Shown piece after piece: positions 1 to 8,530 of a DNA stretch of 64,000 nt; position 1 is the first letter of the stretch; each line of letters opens with the position of its first letter. Both the position numbers and the translations under genes were made by a program. The stretch lies in contig NZ_CP170453.1 in NCBI RefSeq assembly GCF_042492175.1, positions 2,418,001 to 2,482,000 on the forward strand, in the 5' to 3' direction. The notes beneath the pieces are model-generated. The model searched no databases, was not told where the DNA came from, and saw only the letters and a list, made by a program, of their open reading frames with translations. The DNA comes from CAJXSN01 sp947492235 (GTDB lineage Bacteria > Pseudomonadota > Alphaproteobacteria > Sphingomonadales > Sphingomonadaceae).

Positions 1-1
1 G

Positions 2-568
2 TGTGCTTTCGCACTGGGCGCTGGCGCGCGTTTCGTGGCGCGCGGGTTCGATGTGTCGAAGAAACTGCCAGAAGTGCTGAAAGCGGCTCACGGCCACCAG
101 GGCGCGGCCTTCATTGAGATTTTCCAGAACTGCATCGTCTACAACAAGGACGTGTTCAACGATTTCGCCGCGCCCAAGGGCTCCGAAGACCGCCAACTCT
201 GGCTGGAGGACGGCGAGCCGATGCTGTTCGGTAGCGAGAAATCCGGCGGGGTGAAGGGTCTCGTGTTGGACACCGAAACGCTGGGTTTCAAGGTTGTCGA
301 TGTGGTGGATGGTGATTGGCAGACTGCTGGCGTGCGGGTCCACAATGTGAAGGACAAGATGGTCGCGCATTTGTTGTCGGAGCTGGAATTCGGCGAATTC
401 CCGATGCCGATGGGCGTGCTGTACGACGATCCCGCACCGACCTTCGAAACCGCTGTCAGCGCCGAGCGTGAACAATCGAGCGCAGGCAAGGAAGCCAACC
501 TCGCCAAGCTGCTCGGCACCGGCCAGACATGGACGGTGGACGCCAGTGAAGGGCATCCGACGGACTGA
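2..568 (+). CDS. korB: 2-oxoacid:ferredoxin oxidoreductase beta subunit, C-terminal part (partial)
   Basis: The reading frame is open from the window edge, so the N-terminal thiamine-diphosphate-binding part lies outside. About 188 residues are visible. The segment FIEIFQNCIVYN followed by an acidic stretch with RQLWLEDGEP is characteristic of the beta subunit of 2-oxoglutarate/2-oxoacid:ferredoxin oxidoreductases, which decarboxylate a 2-oxoacid to acyl-CoA while reducing ferredoxin with the alpha subunit. The alpha subunit gene is normally directly upstream and would be off the left edge. The stop TGA is at 566-568. An in-frame GTG at 35 is not a plausible start because typical beta-subunit sequence (ALGAGARFV) continues upstream of it. 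The family is fairly clear; the exact substrate cannot be read from this fragment. Confidence 0.85.
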   Translation, partial: CAFALGAGARFVARGFDVSKKLPEVLKAAHGHQGAAFIEIFQNCIVYNKDVFNDFAAPKGSEDRQLWLEDGEPMLFGSEKSGGVKGLVLDTETLGFKVVDVVDGDWQTAGVRVHNVKDKMVAHLLSELEFGEFPMPMGVLYDDPAPTFETAVSAEREQSSAGKEANLAKLLGTGQTWTVDASEGHPTD

Positions 569-589
569 TAGGTCGGGCCGGAACTCAGC

Positions 590-1576
590 TTGGACAATCT
601 CACCCACTCCCTCGTTGGGGCGCTGCTCGGGCAGGCCGGGCTGAAGCGCAAGACGGGGCTGGCCATGCCGGCGCTGATTATTGGCGCGAACCTGCCCGAT
701 GTGGATGCGGCGTGTTTCTTCTGGCTTGATGGGCAGGAGCATCTGGGCTTTCGCCGCGGGATAACCCACGGCCCGCCCGCGCTGATCCTGTTGCCGCTGA
801 TACTGGCGGGGCTGCTGTATGGTTTCGACCGATGGCAGGCCAGCCGAGGGAAGCGGCCCGAGGGACGGCTGCCGGTCAATTTCAAATGGCTCTATGCGCT
901 CAGCTTCATCGGCTGCCTGACCCACCCGGCGCTCGACTGGCTGAATGTCTATGGCATCCGCCTGCTGGAGCCGTTCTCCAGCCGCTGGTTCTACGGCGAC
1001 ACGCTGTTCATCATCGATGTGTGGCTGTGGGCGCTGATGGGCTTCGCCACGTGGTGGTCGCTCCGCAAGGAGAAGCGGGGCGGGGAGTGGAAGCGGCCCG
1101 GGCGTGTGGCGATAGCGGCGGCGCTGGCGTATATCGGGATGAATGGGGCGATTACGGCTGTCGCTGAGAACCATGCAAGCAAACGCATTCCCGAAGTGGC
1201 CGCAATTGCATCGCCGCTTCCCTTGGCTTTCTGGGAACGGGAAATAATCTGGCATGTGCCTGAAGCCCCTCCCGAAGTCGCGCGTCCGCTCTGGGGAGAA
1301 TGGACACTGGCCAAAGGCTTGAACCACGACCTTCGCTCTACTGCGATGGTTACCTTCGTAGAGTGGCAGGGTTCGCCTCCCAAATCGGCTTTTGAAATCG
1401 CAAGCAACGATGGAGAGCTGGCAGCGTTTCTGTTTTGGGCACGCACTCCGTTTGTCGAATGCGGTTCTGGCGGCTCCGTTCTCCTCCGCGACGCCCGCTT
1501 TTACGATCCGATGGCGCGGGACCGTTTCACCGTAGCCTTGCCCGATGTCGAATGCGTGGAACTGCCCTCCGAGTAA
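590..1576 (+). CDS. DUF457/YdjM-type inner-membrane metal-dependent hydrolase
   Basis: A 328-residue membrane protein. The N-terminus MDNLTHSLVGALLGQAG and the later segments NLPDVDA and FRRGITHGP carry the conserved His/Asp residues of the DUF457 (YdjM-like) predicted membrane-bound metal-dependent hydrolases. A further His-Asp pair, LTHPALDWLN, follows around residue 112. Several hydrophobic segments (residues about 62-80, 100-125, 135-155, 170-190) fit an inner-membrane protein. The start is TTG at 590, chosen because the canonical MDNLTHS N-terminus begins there. It lies 21 nt after the preceding oxidoreductase gene, so co-transcription is possible. The polar C-terminal third (about residues 200-328) has no motif I recognise. 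The biochemical function of the family is poorly defined. Confidence 0.8.
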   Translation: MDNLTHSLVGALLGQAGLKRKTGLAMPALIIGANLPDVDAACFFWLDGQEHLGFRRGITHGPPALILLPLILAGLLYGFDRWQASRGKRPEGRLPVNFKWLYALSFIGCLTHPALDWLNVYGIRLLEPFSSRWFYGDTLFIIDVWLWALMGFATWWSLRKEKRGGEWKRPGRVAIAAALAYIGMNGAITAVAENHASKRIPEVAAIASPLPLAFWEREIIWHVPEAPPEVARPLWGEWTLAKGLNHDLRSTAMVTFVEWQGSPPKSAFEIASNDGELAAFLFWARTPFVECGSGGSVLLRDARFYDPMARDRFTVALPDVECVELPSE

Positions 1577-1602
1577 GCGCGTTCCCCTCATAGCCCGTTC
1601 GT

Positions 1603-1678
1603 CCTGAGCCTGTCGAAGGACCGCACTTTCTTCTGGTGCCGCGCGGGGAGTGAAAGGCGACCCTTCGACAGGCTCAGG
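1603..1678. repeat. REP-like inverted repeat, CCTTCGACAGGCTCAGG type
   Basis: The left arm cctgagcctgtcgaagg (1603-1619) is the exact reverse complement of ccttcgacaggctcagg (1662-1678). That is a 17-bp perfect stem enclosing 42 nt, between the DUF457 gene and the photolyase gene. Words of this kind are familiar as intergenic dispersed repeats in many proteobacterial genomes, including sphingomonads. RNA made from it would fold into a long hairpin, so it may also act as a transcript barrier. Confidence 0.75.
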
Positions 1679-1694
1679 GTGAGCGGGATTAATT

Positions 1695-3095
1695 ATGACC
1701 AAACCACAAATCGTCTGGCTGCGGCGCGATCTGCGCATGAGGGATCAGCCTGCGCTTTTCAGCGCCGCGCAGGCGGGGCCGGTGGTGCCGGTCTATGTGC
1801 TGGATGACGAGCGAACTGGCGACCACGCCTATGGCGGAGCCTCGCGGTGGTGGCTGCATCATTCGCTGGAGGATTTGTCCAAGAGCTTTGGCCGCCATAA
1901 CAGCCGCATCATCTTGCGACGTGGCGACAGCGCCGAAGAGCTGGCCGCCATCGCCAAGGAGCTGGGCGCAGGCGCGATCCATGCGAACCGGCATTACGAG
2001 CCGTGGTGGCGCAAGGCTCAGGGTGATTTGAAGGACGCGTTGGATGGCACGGAATGCGAGCTGGTGCTGCATGACGGCAATTACCTGCTCCCCGCTGGCA
2101 CCGCGACCACCGGCAGCGGCGACCCGTACAAGATCTACACGCCGTTCATGAAAGCGACAAAGGCGCTGTTCCCGCCGCGCGATGAATTGCCCGCGCCTGA
2201 AACCATTTCCTCCCCCGACACATGGCCCGCCAGCGACGATCTGGCGGACTGGGACTTGCTGCCGACCAGACCCGACTGGTCCGGCGGTTTCTCCGATCAC
2301 TGGAGCGTGGGCGAGGATGCCGCGCATGAGCGGCTCGATTGGTGGGATGGCACTGTCACCGAGTATGACGATGGCCGCAATCTGCCCAGCGCCGACAAAA
2401 CCTCGCAACTATCCCCCCATCTGCATTGGGGCGAGATCAGCCCGGTGAGCATCTGGCACGCCTTCAAGGATAAGCGCAGCGATGGCTGGGCCACTTACGA
2501 GAAGGAGCTGATCTGGCGCGACTATGCCCAGAACGTGATCTGCCAATTCCCCGCCTATGCCAAGGAAAGCTACCGCGACCAGTTTGATGCGATGGCGTGG
2601 CGCGACCCGGAATCGGACGACGAGGCCAAGGCCGATCTGAAGGCGTGGCAAAAGGGGCAGACCGGCTACCCCATTGTCGATGCCGGAATGCGCCAGCTGT
2701 GGCATATCGGGTGGATGCACAACCGCGTACGCATGATCGCGGCCAGTTTCTTGATCAAACATCTGCTGATCGACTGGCGGTATGGCGAGCGCTGGTTCTG
2801 GGATACGCTGGTCGACGCCGATTACGGCAGCAATGGCGCGAACTGGCAGTGGGTCGCGGGCACGGGCGTGGACAGCAATATGTTCCCGCGCATCATGGCC
2901 CCGCTCAGCCAGAGCGAGAAGTTCGATGCGGCAGGCTATATCCGCGAATGGGTGCCCGAATTGAGGGACCTTTCCGATAGCGCGATCCACGACCCGGAGG
3001 ACGACAAGCGCGGGGATTATCCAGCGAAACGCATCGGCCACAAAGAAGCGCGCGAGCGGGCGCTGGATGCATACCGGCAAATGAAGGACGGCTAG
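1695..3095 (+). CDS. phrB: Deoxyribodipyrimidine photolyase (class I cryptochrome/photolyase family)
   Basis: At 466 residues it is the usual length of a class I photolyase. The N-terminus (KPQIVWLRRDLRMRDQPAL) is the antenna-binding Rossmann-like domain. The C-terminal FAD-binding half contains WRDYAQNVI, GYPIVDAGMRQLW, WMHNRVRMI and then NWQWVAGTGVDSNMFPRI, followed by SQSEKFDAAGYIREWVPEL. The asparagine and tryptophans of NWQWVAGTG match the flavin and substrate pocket of CPD photolyases. It would use blue light to split UV-induced pyrimidine dimers. The cyclopropane-fatty-acid synthase gene starts 38 nt downstream on the same strand, suggesting a stress-related transcription unit. Start ATG at 1695; the ribosome-binding site is weak and part of the upstream spacer is the inverted repeat. 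The exact lesion specificity is inferred. Confidence 0.93.
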   Translation: MTKPQIVWLRRDLRMRDQPALFSAAQAGPVVPVYVLDDERTGDHAYGGASRWWLHHSLEDLSKSFGRHNSRIILRRGDSAEELAAIAKELGAGAIHANRHYEPWWRKAQGDLKDALDGTECELVLHDGNYLLPAGTATTGSGDPYKIYTPFMKATKALFPPRDELPAPETISSPDTWPASDDLADWDLLPTRPDWSGGFSDHWSVGEDAAHERLDWWDGTVTEYDDGRNLPSADKTSQLSPHLHWGEISPVSIWHAFKDKRSDGWATYEKELIWRDYAQNVICQFPAYAKESYRDQFDAMAWRDPESDDEAKADLKAWQKGQTGYPIVDAGMRQLWHIGWMHNRVRMIAASFLIKHLLIDWRYGERWFWDTLVDADYGSNGANWQWVAGTGVDSNMFPRIMAPLSQSEKFDAAGYIREWVPELRDLSDSAIHDPEDDKRGDYPAKRIGHKEARERALDAYRQMKDG

Positions 3096-3133
3096 CTTGC
3101 CGCATGCCGCTCACCGCGCCATAGGCACTTGCG

Positions 3134-4390
3134 ATGGCGACGCAGGCTCAAGAAACACTTAGCGAAAACCGTGGCGGCGGACTGATCGACGGCGCGCAGC
3201 GCTTTGCCCGTAAGCCCGGACTGGTCGCTCGTCTGGCATCGCCGGCGCTCAACAAGATGCTCGACCGGATCGACGCGGCTCTGGTCAGCGGGGCGATCCA
3301 CGGCACGCTGCCCGATGGCACGCCGCGCATATTGGGCGGGCGGGCGCCGGGCTTTGAATGCGTGTTCGAATTGCGCAGCTGGAATGCTTTGGTGCGGATT
3401 GCCAGCAACGGCTCGGTCGGCCTCTATCAGGCATGGGAAGCGGGGGAGTGGTGGAGCCCAGATCCGGTGCCGCTGTTCGCTCTGTTCGTGCAGCATGCGC
3501 AAGCGTTGGGCGATACCGCGCGCGCCAAGGGGCCGTTCCGCCATGCGCTGAAGCTGGCGCATCTGTTCAATCGCAATACGCCCGAGGGCGCGCAGAAAAA
3601 CATCTCCGCGCATTACGATCTGGGCAATGATTTCTACGCCGCGTGGCTGGAAGAGACGATGGCCTATTCCAGCGCGCTCTACCGCGAGCCGGATCAGGCG
3701 ATGACGGCAGCGCAAATCGCCAAGTGGCAGGCGCTGGAAGACCGGATCGAGGGCGCGAGGTCGGTGCTGGAAATCGGCTGCGGGTGGGGCGGTATTGCCG
3801 GCCACATGCAGGCGCAGGACCGCGATGTGACTGCGATCAGCCTGTCCGAAGAGCAGCTGAAATGGGCCCAAGACCACAACCCCGGTCCGGAGTACCGCAA
3901 GCAGGATTACCGCGATGTCGAGGGCCAATTCGATGCCATCGTCAGTGTGGAAATGGTCGAGGCTCTGGGCCGCGAATATTGGCCCACATTCATGGACTGC
4001 GTGGCGCGCAATCTGAAACCGGGCGGGCGCGCGGCGATCCAGTATATCTCCTACCGCGATGATCTGTTCGAGGATTACGCCGCCAGCGCCGACTTCATCC
4101 AGGCCTATATCTTCCCCGGTGGATTGCTGATCAACACGCCGGAATTTTGCCAGCTGGCCGAAGAACGTGGACTGGTCTGGCAGGATCAGCACAATTTCGG
4201 GCTCGATTATGCCCGGACGCTCGAGACATGGCGCGACAATTTCGATGCGGCCGTGCGGGAAGGGCGCTTGCCCACCGGCTTCGATGCGCGCTTTATCGAT
4301 CTGTGGCGCTATTACCTGATGTATTGCGAAGGCGGCTTTCGCGGTGGCGGCATCGACGTGCATCAGGTGACGCTGGTGAAAGAACAATAG
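3134..4390 (+). CDS. cfa: Cyclopropane-fatty-acyl-phospholipid synthase family methyltransferase
   Basis: A 418-residue protein with the two-part architecture of the CFA synthase family. An N-terminal lipid-binding region (about 1-140) is followed by a SAM-dependent methyltransferase domain starting near NISAHYDLGNDFYAAWLEETMAYSS. The SAM-binding glycine motif is VLEIGCGWGGIAGHM. Downstream come VSVEMVEALG and a C-terminal LDYARTLETWRDNFD segment, all typical. These enzymes transfer a methylene group from S-adenosylmethionine to double bonds of membrane phospholipid acyl chains. The gene follows the photolyase at 38 nt spacing and precedes a lipoprotein gene by 19 nt. Family assignment is firm; a specific product other than cyclopropane fatty acid (for example a branched chain) cannot be excluded. 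Confidence 0.92.
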   Translation: MATQAQETLSENRGGGLIDGAQRFARKPGLVARLASPALNKMLDRIDAALVSGAIHGTLPDGTPRILGGRAPGFECVFELRSWNALVRIASNGSVGLYQAWEAGEWWSPDPVPLFALFVQHAQALGDTARAKGPFRHALKLAHLFNRNTPEGAQKNISAHYDLGNDFYAAWLEETMAYSSALYREPDQAMTAAQIAKWQALEDRIEGARSVLEIGCGWGGIAGHMQAQDRDVTAISLSEEQLKWAQDHNPGPEYRKQDYRDVEGQFDAIVSVEMVEALGREYWPTFMDCVARNLKPGGRAAIQYISYRDDLFEDYAASADFIQAYIFPGGLLINTPEFCQLAEERGLVWQDQHNFGLDYARTLETWRDNFDAAVREGRLPTGFDARFIDLWRYYLMYCEGGFRGGGIDVHQVTLVKEQ

Positions 4391-4409
4391 ACCTTTTGGG
4401 AGAGTGACG

Positions 4410-5669
4410 ATGAGAAAAGCTTTTGTGCCGAGCCTGCTGGCTGCCCTCGCATTGTCCGGATGTGCTGCTGCTTACAGCGAACCTGAAACCGTCGCTGCCG
4501 CAGCGTCGGTCGCTCCTTCCGGGACGGCTGCCACAGCCGAGGTCGAAACTGGTCCCGTCACGTTTTCCATGCCCGAAGGCGGGATCGATCTGGAGGGCGC
4601 GGCGGTCCTTGCATGGGACGATGCGACCCGCGCGGCGAATTTCCGGCGGATGGAGGATTTTTTCCCCGGCTATGAGGTCGCGCCATCGGAGAATCCGCGC
4701 GTTCTTTCCGCCGGTGAAGCGCTTCCTGCGGCGACCGTTGCGGCGATCGAGGCCTATATGGCGCGCGGCGATATCGCCGGGATCATGGTCCTGCAAAACG
4801 GCAAGATACGCCATGAGCAATACGGGATGGATTTCGGACGAGGGCAGCGCTGGACCAGCTTCTCGGTCGCGAAAAGCCTGACCTCCACCCTGCTGGGTGC
4901 GGCGGTGAAGGACGGTTTCGTCGCCTCGCTCGATGATCCGGTGTCCAAATACATCCCCGGCCTTGTCGGCAGCGCTTATGACGATGTGACGGTCGAGCAG
5001 CTGGCCACCATGACGTCCGGCGTGAAATGGAACGAGGATTACACGGACCCGAACAGCGATGTGGCGCGCATGTTCGATACGCAGCCTGCAGCGGGCGAAG
5101 ATCAGGTGGTCGAATATATGAAGACCCTCCCGCGCGAGGCGCCTGCGGGCGAGAAGTGGGTCTACAAAACCGGCGAGACCAATCTGATCGGCGTGCTGGT
5201 GGAAAATGCCGTCGACAAAACGCTGGCCCAATATGCCAAGGACAAGCTGGTCGATCCCGCTGGGCTGGCCTCGCCGCTGTTCTGGCAGGTCGATCTGTCG
5301 ATGCGCAATATCGGCGGGTGCTGCCTGTCGATGGCGCTGGGAGACTACGCGCGGATCGGACAGTTCGCGCTCGAGGGCGGGGAGGGTGTGGTACCCGAAG
5401 GCTGGTTCTCTGCTGCCGGTGCTCCGCAGGTCGATTTTGGCGATGCGATGGGGCTGCCGGGCTTCGGCTATGGCTATCAGTGGTGGACTTATCCCGGCGG
5501 CAATTTCGGTGCGCAGGGCATCTTCGGCCAGTCGATCACGCTGGTGCCGTCGCAGAACCTGGTGGTCGCGATGCTCAGCAACTGGCCCAAGGCGAGCGAC
5601 CGGGCGCAATCCATGGAGCGGCTTGCCCTGATGGCCACCATCGCGGCGGGTGCCGGTCCTGCTGAGTAG
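4410..5669 (+). CDS. Serine hydrolase lipoprotein of the beta-lactamase class C family
   Basis: A 419-residue protein with a lipoprotein signal: hydrophobic N-terminus ending in ALALSGC, lipidated Cys at residue 18. The mature part is a penicillin-binding-protein-like serine hydrolase. The catalytic SxxK motif is SVAK at residues 152-155, in WTSFSVAKSLTSTLLG, and later segments such as VYKTGETNLIG and GYGYQWW resemble the YxN-type and C-terminal regions. Members include esterases, D-aminopeptidases and beta-lactamase-like enzymes; the substrate is unknown here. ATG 4410 was chosen over GTG 4404 because the GGGAG at 4398-4402 then has normal spacing. It probably sits in the outer membrane facing the periplasm. 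It is convergent with the PilZ gene 18 nt downstream. Confidence 0.87.
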   Translation: MRKAFVPSLLAALALSGCAAAYSEPETVAAAASVAPSGTAATAEVETGPVTFSMPEGGIDLEGAAVLAWDDATRAANFRRMEDFFPGYEVAPSENPRVLSAGEALPAATVAAIEAYMARGDIAGIMVLQNGKIRHEQYGMDFGRGQRWTSFSVAKSLTSTLLGAAVKDGFVASLDDPVSKYIPGLVGSAYDDVTVEQLATMTSGVKWNEDYTDPNSDVARMFDTQPAAGEDQVVEYMKTLPREAPAGEKWVYKTGETNLIGVLVENAVDKTLAQYAKDKLVDPAGLASPLFWQVDLSMRNIGGCCLSMALGDYARIGQFALEGGEGVVPEGWFSAAGAPQVDFGDAMGLPGFGYGYQWWTYPGGNFGAQGIFGQSITLVPSQNLVVAMLSNWPKASDRAQSMERLALMATIAAGAGPAE

Positions 5670-5687
5670 CGCCCCTGACCTGACAGC

Positions 5688-6032
5688 CTAGATATTGCGA
5701 AACACCGTCCGCTGGCCATGGTTCGCCATGATGTTGTCATAAACGATCGGGCTAAGCAGATATTGAAACGCGCAGCCGACGATGGAGTTTTCCCACCAGA
5801 CGACTTCCGCCATCTGCGATTCAAGGCCGGGCAGCGTCAGGAAGCACATCTGGCCGACATACATCCGGTTGATGGCCGATGCGCTGAAGCCGCTGATTGA
5901 CAGGTCATGCACCACTGTCTGGAATGCGCGGCCGCCACTGGCACGCATCTGTGCCGGGACGACAATTTTCGTACGGGGTGCGCAGCGATCTTCCTGCGCG
6001 GCGATTTCGTAACGATCGGTAGAATGCAGCAC
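5688..6032 (-). CDS. PilZ-domain protein
   Basis: A 114-residue single-domain protein. The pattern of an early arginine pair (RCAPR), then VHDLSISGFSAS (the D-x-S-x-x-G motif) and a C-terminal VVWWENSIVGCAFQ strand is that of PilZ domains. These often bind cyclic di-GMP to control motility, polysaccharide production or other surface behaviour. The RxxxR half-motif is present only loosely (RCAPR), so cyclic di-GMP binding is plausible but not certain. The start codon is GTG at 6032, supported by a perfect AGGAGG with 7-nt spacing. The gene stands alone, convergent with the serine hydrolase. Confidence 0.8.
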   Translation of the reverse strand: MLHSTDRYEIAAQEDRCAPRTKIVVPAQMRASGGRAFQTVVHDLSISGFSASAINRMYVGQMCFLTLPGLESQMAEVVWWENSIVGCAFQYLLSPIVYDNIMANHGQRTVFRNI

Positions 6033-6039
6033 CGATAAG

Positions 6040-6045
6040 CCTCCT
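6040..6045 (-). promoter_or_regulatory. Consensus ribosome-binding site of the PilZ gene
   Basis: Read on the minus strand, AGGAGG lies 7 nt before the GTG start of the PilZ gene. It decides the start of this short gene. Confidence 0.8.
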
Positions 6046-6148
6046 ATCCAATCCGCGCATGAAGCAGCGGGGTGAACCCGTGCGCGAATATCCTTGCGAC
6101 AGGGAGGACTCTGGAGGGGGGCGCTTACCCGGTAGTAATAATAATTCC

Positions 6149-6868
6149 CTAAGCGGAATTAACCCTCTCGCGGTGGCCGCTGGGGAAGTTTTCGCCCAGT
6201 AAAGTCACGATCCGGTCGGCCACGACTTCGGGCGGTTTTACCGTTTGCGGGTCCTCGCCGGGATAGGCCTTTTCCCGCATTGCCGTGCGTGTGGCGCCGG
6301 GATCGACGATGGCGACGCGGATGTTGCCGATCTTCTCGACCTCCTGGCCGTAGGAGCTGAGGAGATTGTCAAAGGCCGCCTTGCTGGCGCCATATCCGCT
6401 CCAATAGGCGCGCGGAGCGGCTCCCACGCTGCTGGTGAGGCCAACCACCACCGCATCGTCCGACCGTTTGAGCAGAGCATCGAAATTGGCAAGGAGCGCC
6501 TGCGTGGCCATGACATTGATCGTCATCGCCTGCCCGAACTGCTTCGCATCGATCTGCGTAACCGGCGTAAGGTGCGGCAGGTAAGCACCGGAAATCACGA
6601 GATAGTCGAGCGTGTCCCAGCGGCCGCGTATGGCCGTGGCGAGGCGTGCAACGCCGTCCACTTCGGTGAGATCAACAGGCGCAATGGTGGAATTACCGCC
6701 GCTTGCATGAATTGCGTCTTCAACCTCTTCCAGCGCTTTCACATCGCGCGCGGTCAAGATGACATGCACGCCCCTGGCGGCCAGCGCCTTGGCCGTGGCT
6801 GCCCCTATGCCGCGCGATGCGCCGGTGACGACGGCCAGTTTGCCCGACAGGTCCTTGGTATCAGCCAT
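6149..6868 (-). CDS. SDR-family NAD(P)-dependent oxidoreductase, cotranscribed with purF
   Basis: A 239-residue short-chain dehydrogenase/reductase. The N-terminal cofactor motif VVTGASRGIGAA, the middle NVMATQ helix, the catalytic Ser in VGLTSSVG and the YGASKAAF (YxxxK) motif are all present. The substrate cannot be told from the sequence. The ATG at 6868 begins immediately after the purF stop (6871-6869) with no gap, so the gene is almost certainly translated from the purF transcript. Directly at its stop a short palindrome (aattcc at 6143-6148, ggaatt at 6155-6160) could form a small hairpin. Confidence 0.9.
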   Translation of the reverse strand: MADTKDLSGKLAVVTGASRGIGAATAKALAARGVHVILTARDVKALEEVEDAIHASGGNSTIAPVDLTEVDGVARLATAIRGRWDTLDYLVISGAYLPHLTPVTQIDAKQFGQAMTINVMATQALLANFDALLKRSDDAVVVGLTSSVGAAPRAYWSGYGASKAAFDNLLSSYGQEVEKIGNIRVAIVDPGATRTAMREKAYPGEDPQTVKPPEVVADRIVTLLGENFPSGHRERVNSA

Positions 6869-8341
6869 TTACGCGTCTTCTTTAACCGGGAAGGAGAGCT
6901 GCGCATCGCCGACTGTCTTGTTCGCCAGATCGGTCAGCGAGGTCGGATAATCGCCCGTGAAGCAGGCATCGCAGAATTGCGGGCACCCGCCATTGCGCGG
7001 TTCCTCGCCCACCGCGCGGTAGAGACCATCGATGGAGATGAACGCGAGGCTGTCGGCCTGAATAAACTCGCGCATCGGCTCCACATCCATGCGGGCAGCC
7101 AGCAATTTGGAGCGTTCGGGCGTGTCGACGCCATAGTAACAGCTATGCGCGGTCGGCGGGCTGGCCACGCGGAAATGCACTTCGCTCGCGCCTGCCTCGC
7201 GCATCATTTCGACGATCTTCAGGCTGGTGGTGCCGCGCACGATGCTGTCGTCGATCAGCACGATCCGCTTGCCTTCCACCAGGCCGCGATTGGCATTGTG
7301 CTTGCGCTTCACGCCCGAATGGCGCGCCGTATCGGAGGGCTGGATGAAAGTCCGGCCGACATAGTGGCTACGGATGATGCCCAATTCAAATGGGATGCCC
7401 GAGGCTTGCGCGTATCCGATGGCCGCCGGCACGCCGCTATCGGGCACCGGTACGACCAGATCGACATTGCACGGATTCTCCAGTGCGAGCTGCGCACCGA
7501 TGGCCTTGCGCGCCTCGTAGACGCTGCGTCCGTCGAAAATCGAATCAGGACGGCTGAAATAGACATGCTCGAAAATGCACGGGCGGGGGCGGGCTTCTCC
7601 GAAGGGGCGGAAGCTGGTGACATTGCCCTCCAGATCGACCTCGATCATTTCGCCCGGCTCGACTTGACGCTCGAATTCCGCGCCGATGACGTCGAACGCG
7701 ACTGTTTCGGATGCGAAGGTGACCGCATCGCCGATTCGGCCCATTTGCAGCGGGCGAATGCCGAGCGGATCGCGGCAGGCAATCATGCCCTGCGGCGTCA
7801 TCACGATCAAAGCATAGGCGCCTTCGACCAGCCTCAGCGCGTCCACCAGCCGGTCACGCAAGGTTGGGTAGCGGCTTGTAGCGACCAGATGAATGATGAC
7901 TTCGGTGTCGGAGGTCGACTGGAAGATCGCGCCCTTCTGCACCAGTTCGCTGCGCAGGGTCGAAGCGTTCGAGATGTTGCCATTATGCGCGATAGCAAAA
8001 CCGCCGCTGGCCAGATCCGCATAGAGCGGCTGCACATTGCGCAATCCGCCCGATCCGGTGGTAGAATAACGGACATGGCCCGCCGCCATAAAGCCGGGCA
8101 GTTCGGCGATTGCCTCGGGCGTGCTGAAATTGTCGGACACATGCCCGATGCCGCGGCGCGAGGTAAATTGCGTGCCGTCGAAGCTGGTGATGCCGACCGC
8201 TTCCTGCCCCCGGTGCTGCAAGGCATGCAGGCCCAGCGCCGTTACCGCCGCCGCATCATTGGCTCTGGTGACCCCGAATACCCCGCACTCTTCGCGCAGT
8301 TTGTCACCATGTTCGTCATAGAAAGGATGTGAAATCGACAT
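6869..8341 (-). CDS. purF: Amidophosphoribosyltransferase
   Basis: A 490-residue enzyme of de novo purine synthesis, converting PRPP and glutamine to phosphoribosylamine. The class II glutamine amidotransferase domain is at the N-terminus. The nucleophile is Cys19 in EECGVFGVT, preceded by an 18-residue propeptide, which places it with the processed PurF type. LHALQHRGQEAVGI and the SDTEVI segment follow. The C-terminal phosphoribosyltransferase half carries VVPVPDSGVPAAIGYA and the PRPP-binding IVLIDDSIVRGTTS. Cysteines near the C-terminus (GGCPQFCDACFTGDYP) fit the Fe-S-containing Bacillus-like type. The gene is divergent from lolC across a 189-nt spacer and drives the SDR gene downstream. 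Confidence 0.97.
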   Translation of the reverse strand: MSISHPFYDEHGDKLREECGVFGVTRANDAAAVTALGLHALQHRGQEAVGITSFDGTQFTSRRGIGHVSDNFSTPEAIAELPGFMAAGHVRYSTTGSGGLRNVQPLYADLASGGFAIAHNGNISNASTLRSELVQKGAIFQSTSDTEVIIHLVATSRYPTLRDRLVDALRLVEGAYALIVMTPQGMIACRDPLGIRPLQMGRIGDAVTFASETVAFDVIGAEFERQVEPGEMIEVDLEGNVTSFRPFGEARPRPCIFEHVYFSRPDSIFDGRSVYEARKAIGAQLALENPCNVDLVVPVPDSGVPAAIGYAQASGIPFELGIIRSHYVGRTFIQPSDTARHSGVKRKHNANRGLVEGKRIVLIDDSIVRGTTSLKIVEMMREAGASEVHFRVASPPTAHSCYYGVDTPERSKLLAARMDVEPMREFIQADSLAFISIDGLYRAVGEEPRNGGCPQFCDACFTGDYPTSLTDLANKTVGDAQLSFPVKEDA

Positions 8342-8530
8342 AAAACCGCCGCGCCAGCCGCCCCGCTCGGACGGGCACCCAATGGCGATGTTACAGCTCG
8401 ATTACAACCCTAGCGGACAGGCTTGCCCGCATCATTCGCGGGAAGTGGCACTGAAGGCACGGGCATATTACGCGACCAGCACGGGGGATGGCGCATCACC
8501 CCTTCATTGCGCAGTCAGACCCGCCTATCT

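Noticed and set aside
6245..8332. A 695-codon open frame on the plus strand opposite purF and the SDR gene.
   Set aside because: It is antisense to two genes with clear catalytic motifs, has Arg/His/Ala-rich low-information composition and no family features; long antisense frames are expected at this GC content.
8382..8530. Small open frames or a longer LolC N-terminus in the purF-lolC spacer.
   Set aside because: No family similarity, no consistent ribosome-binding site, and the permease homology starts at ATG 8531.
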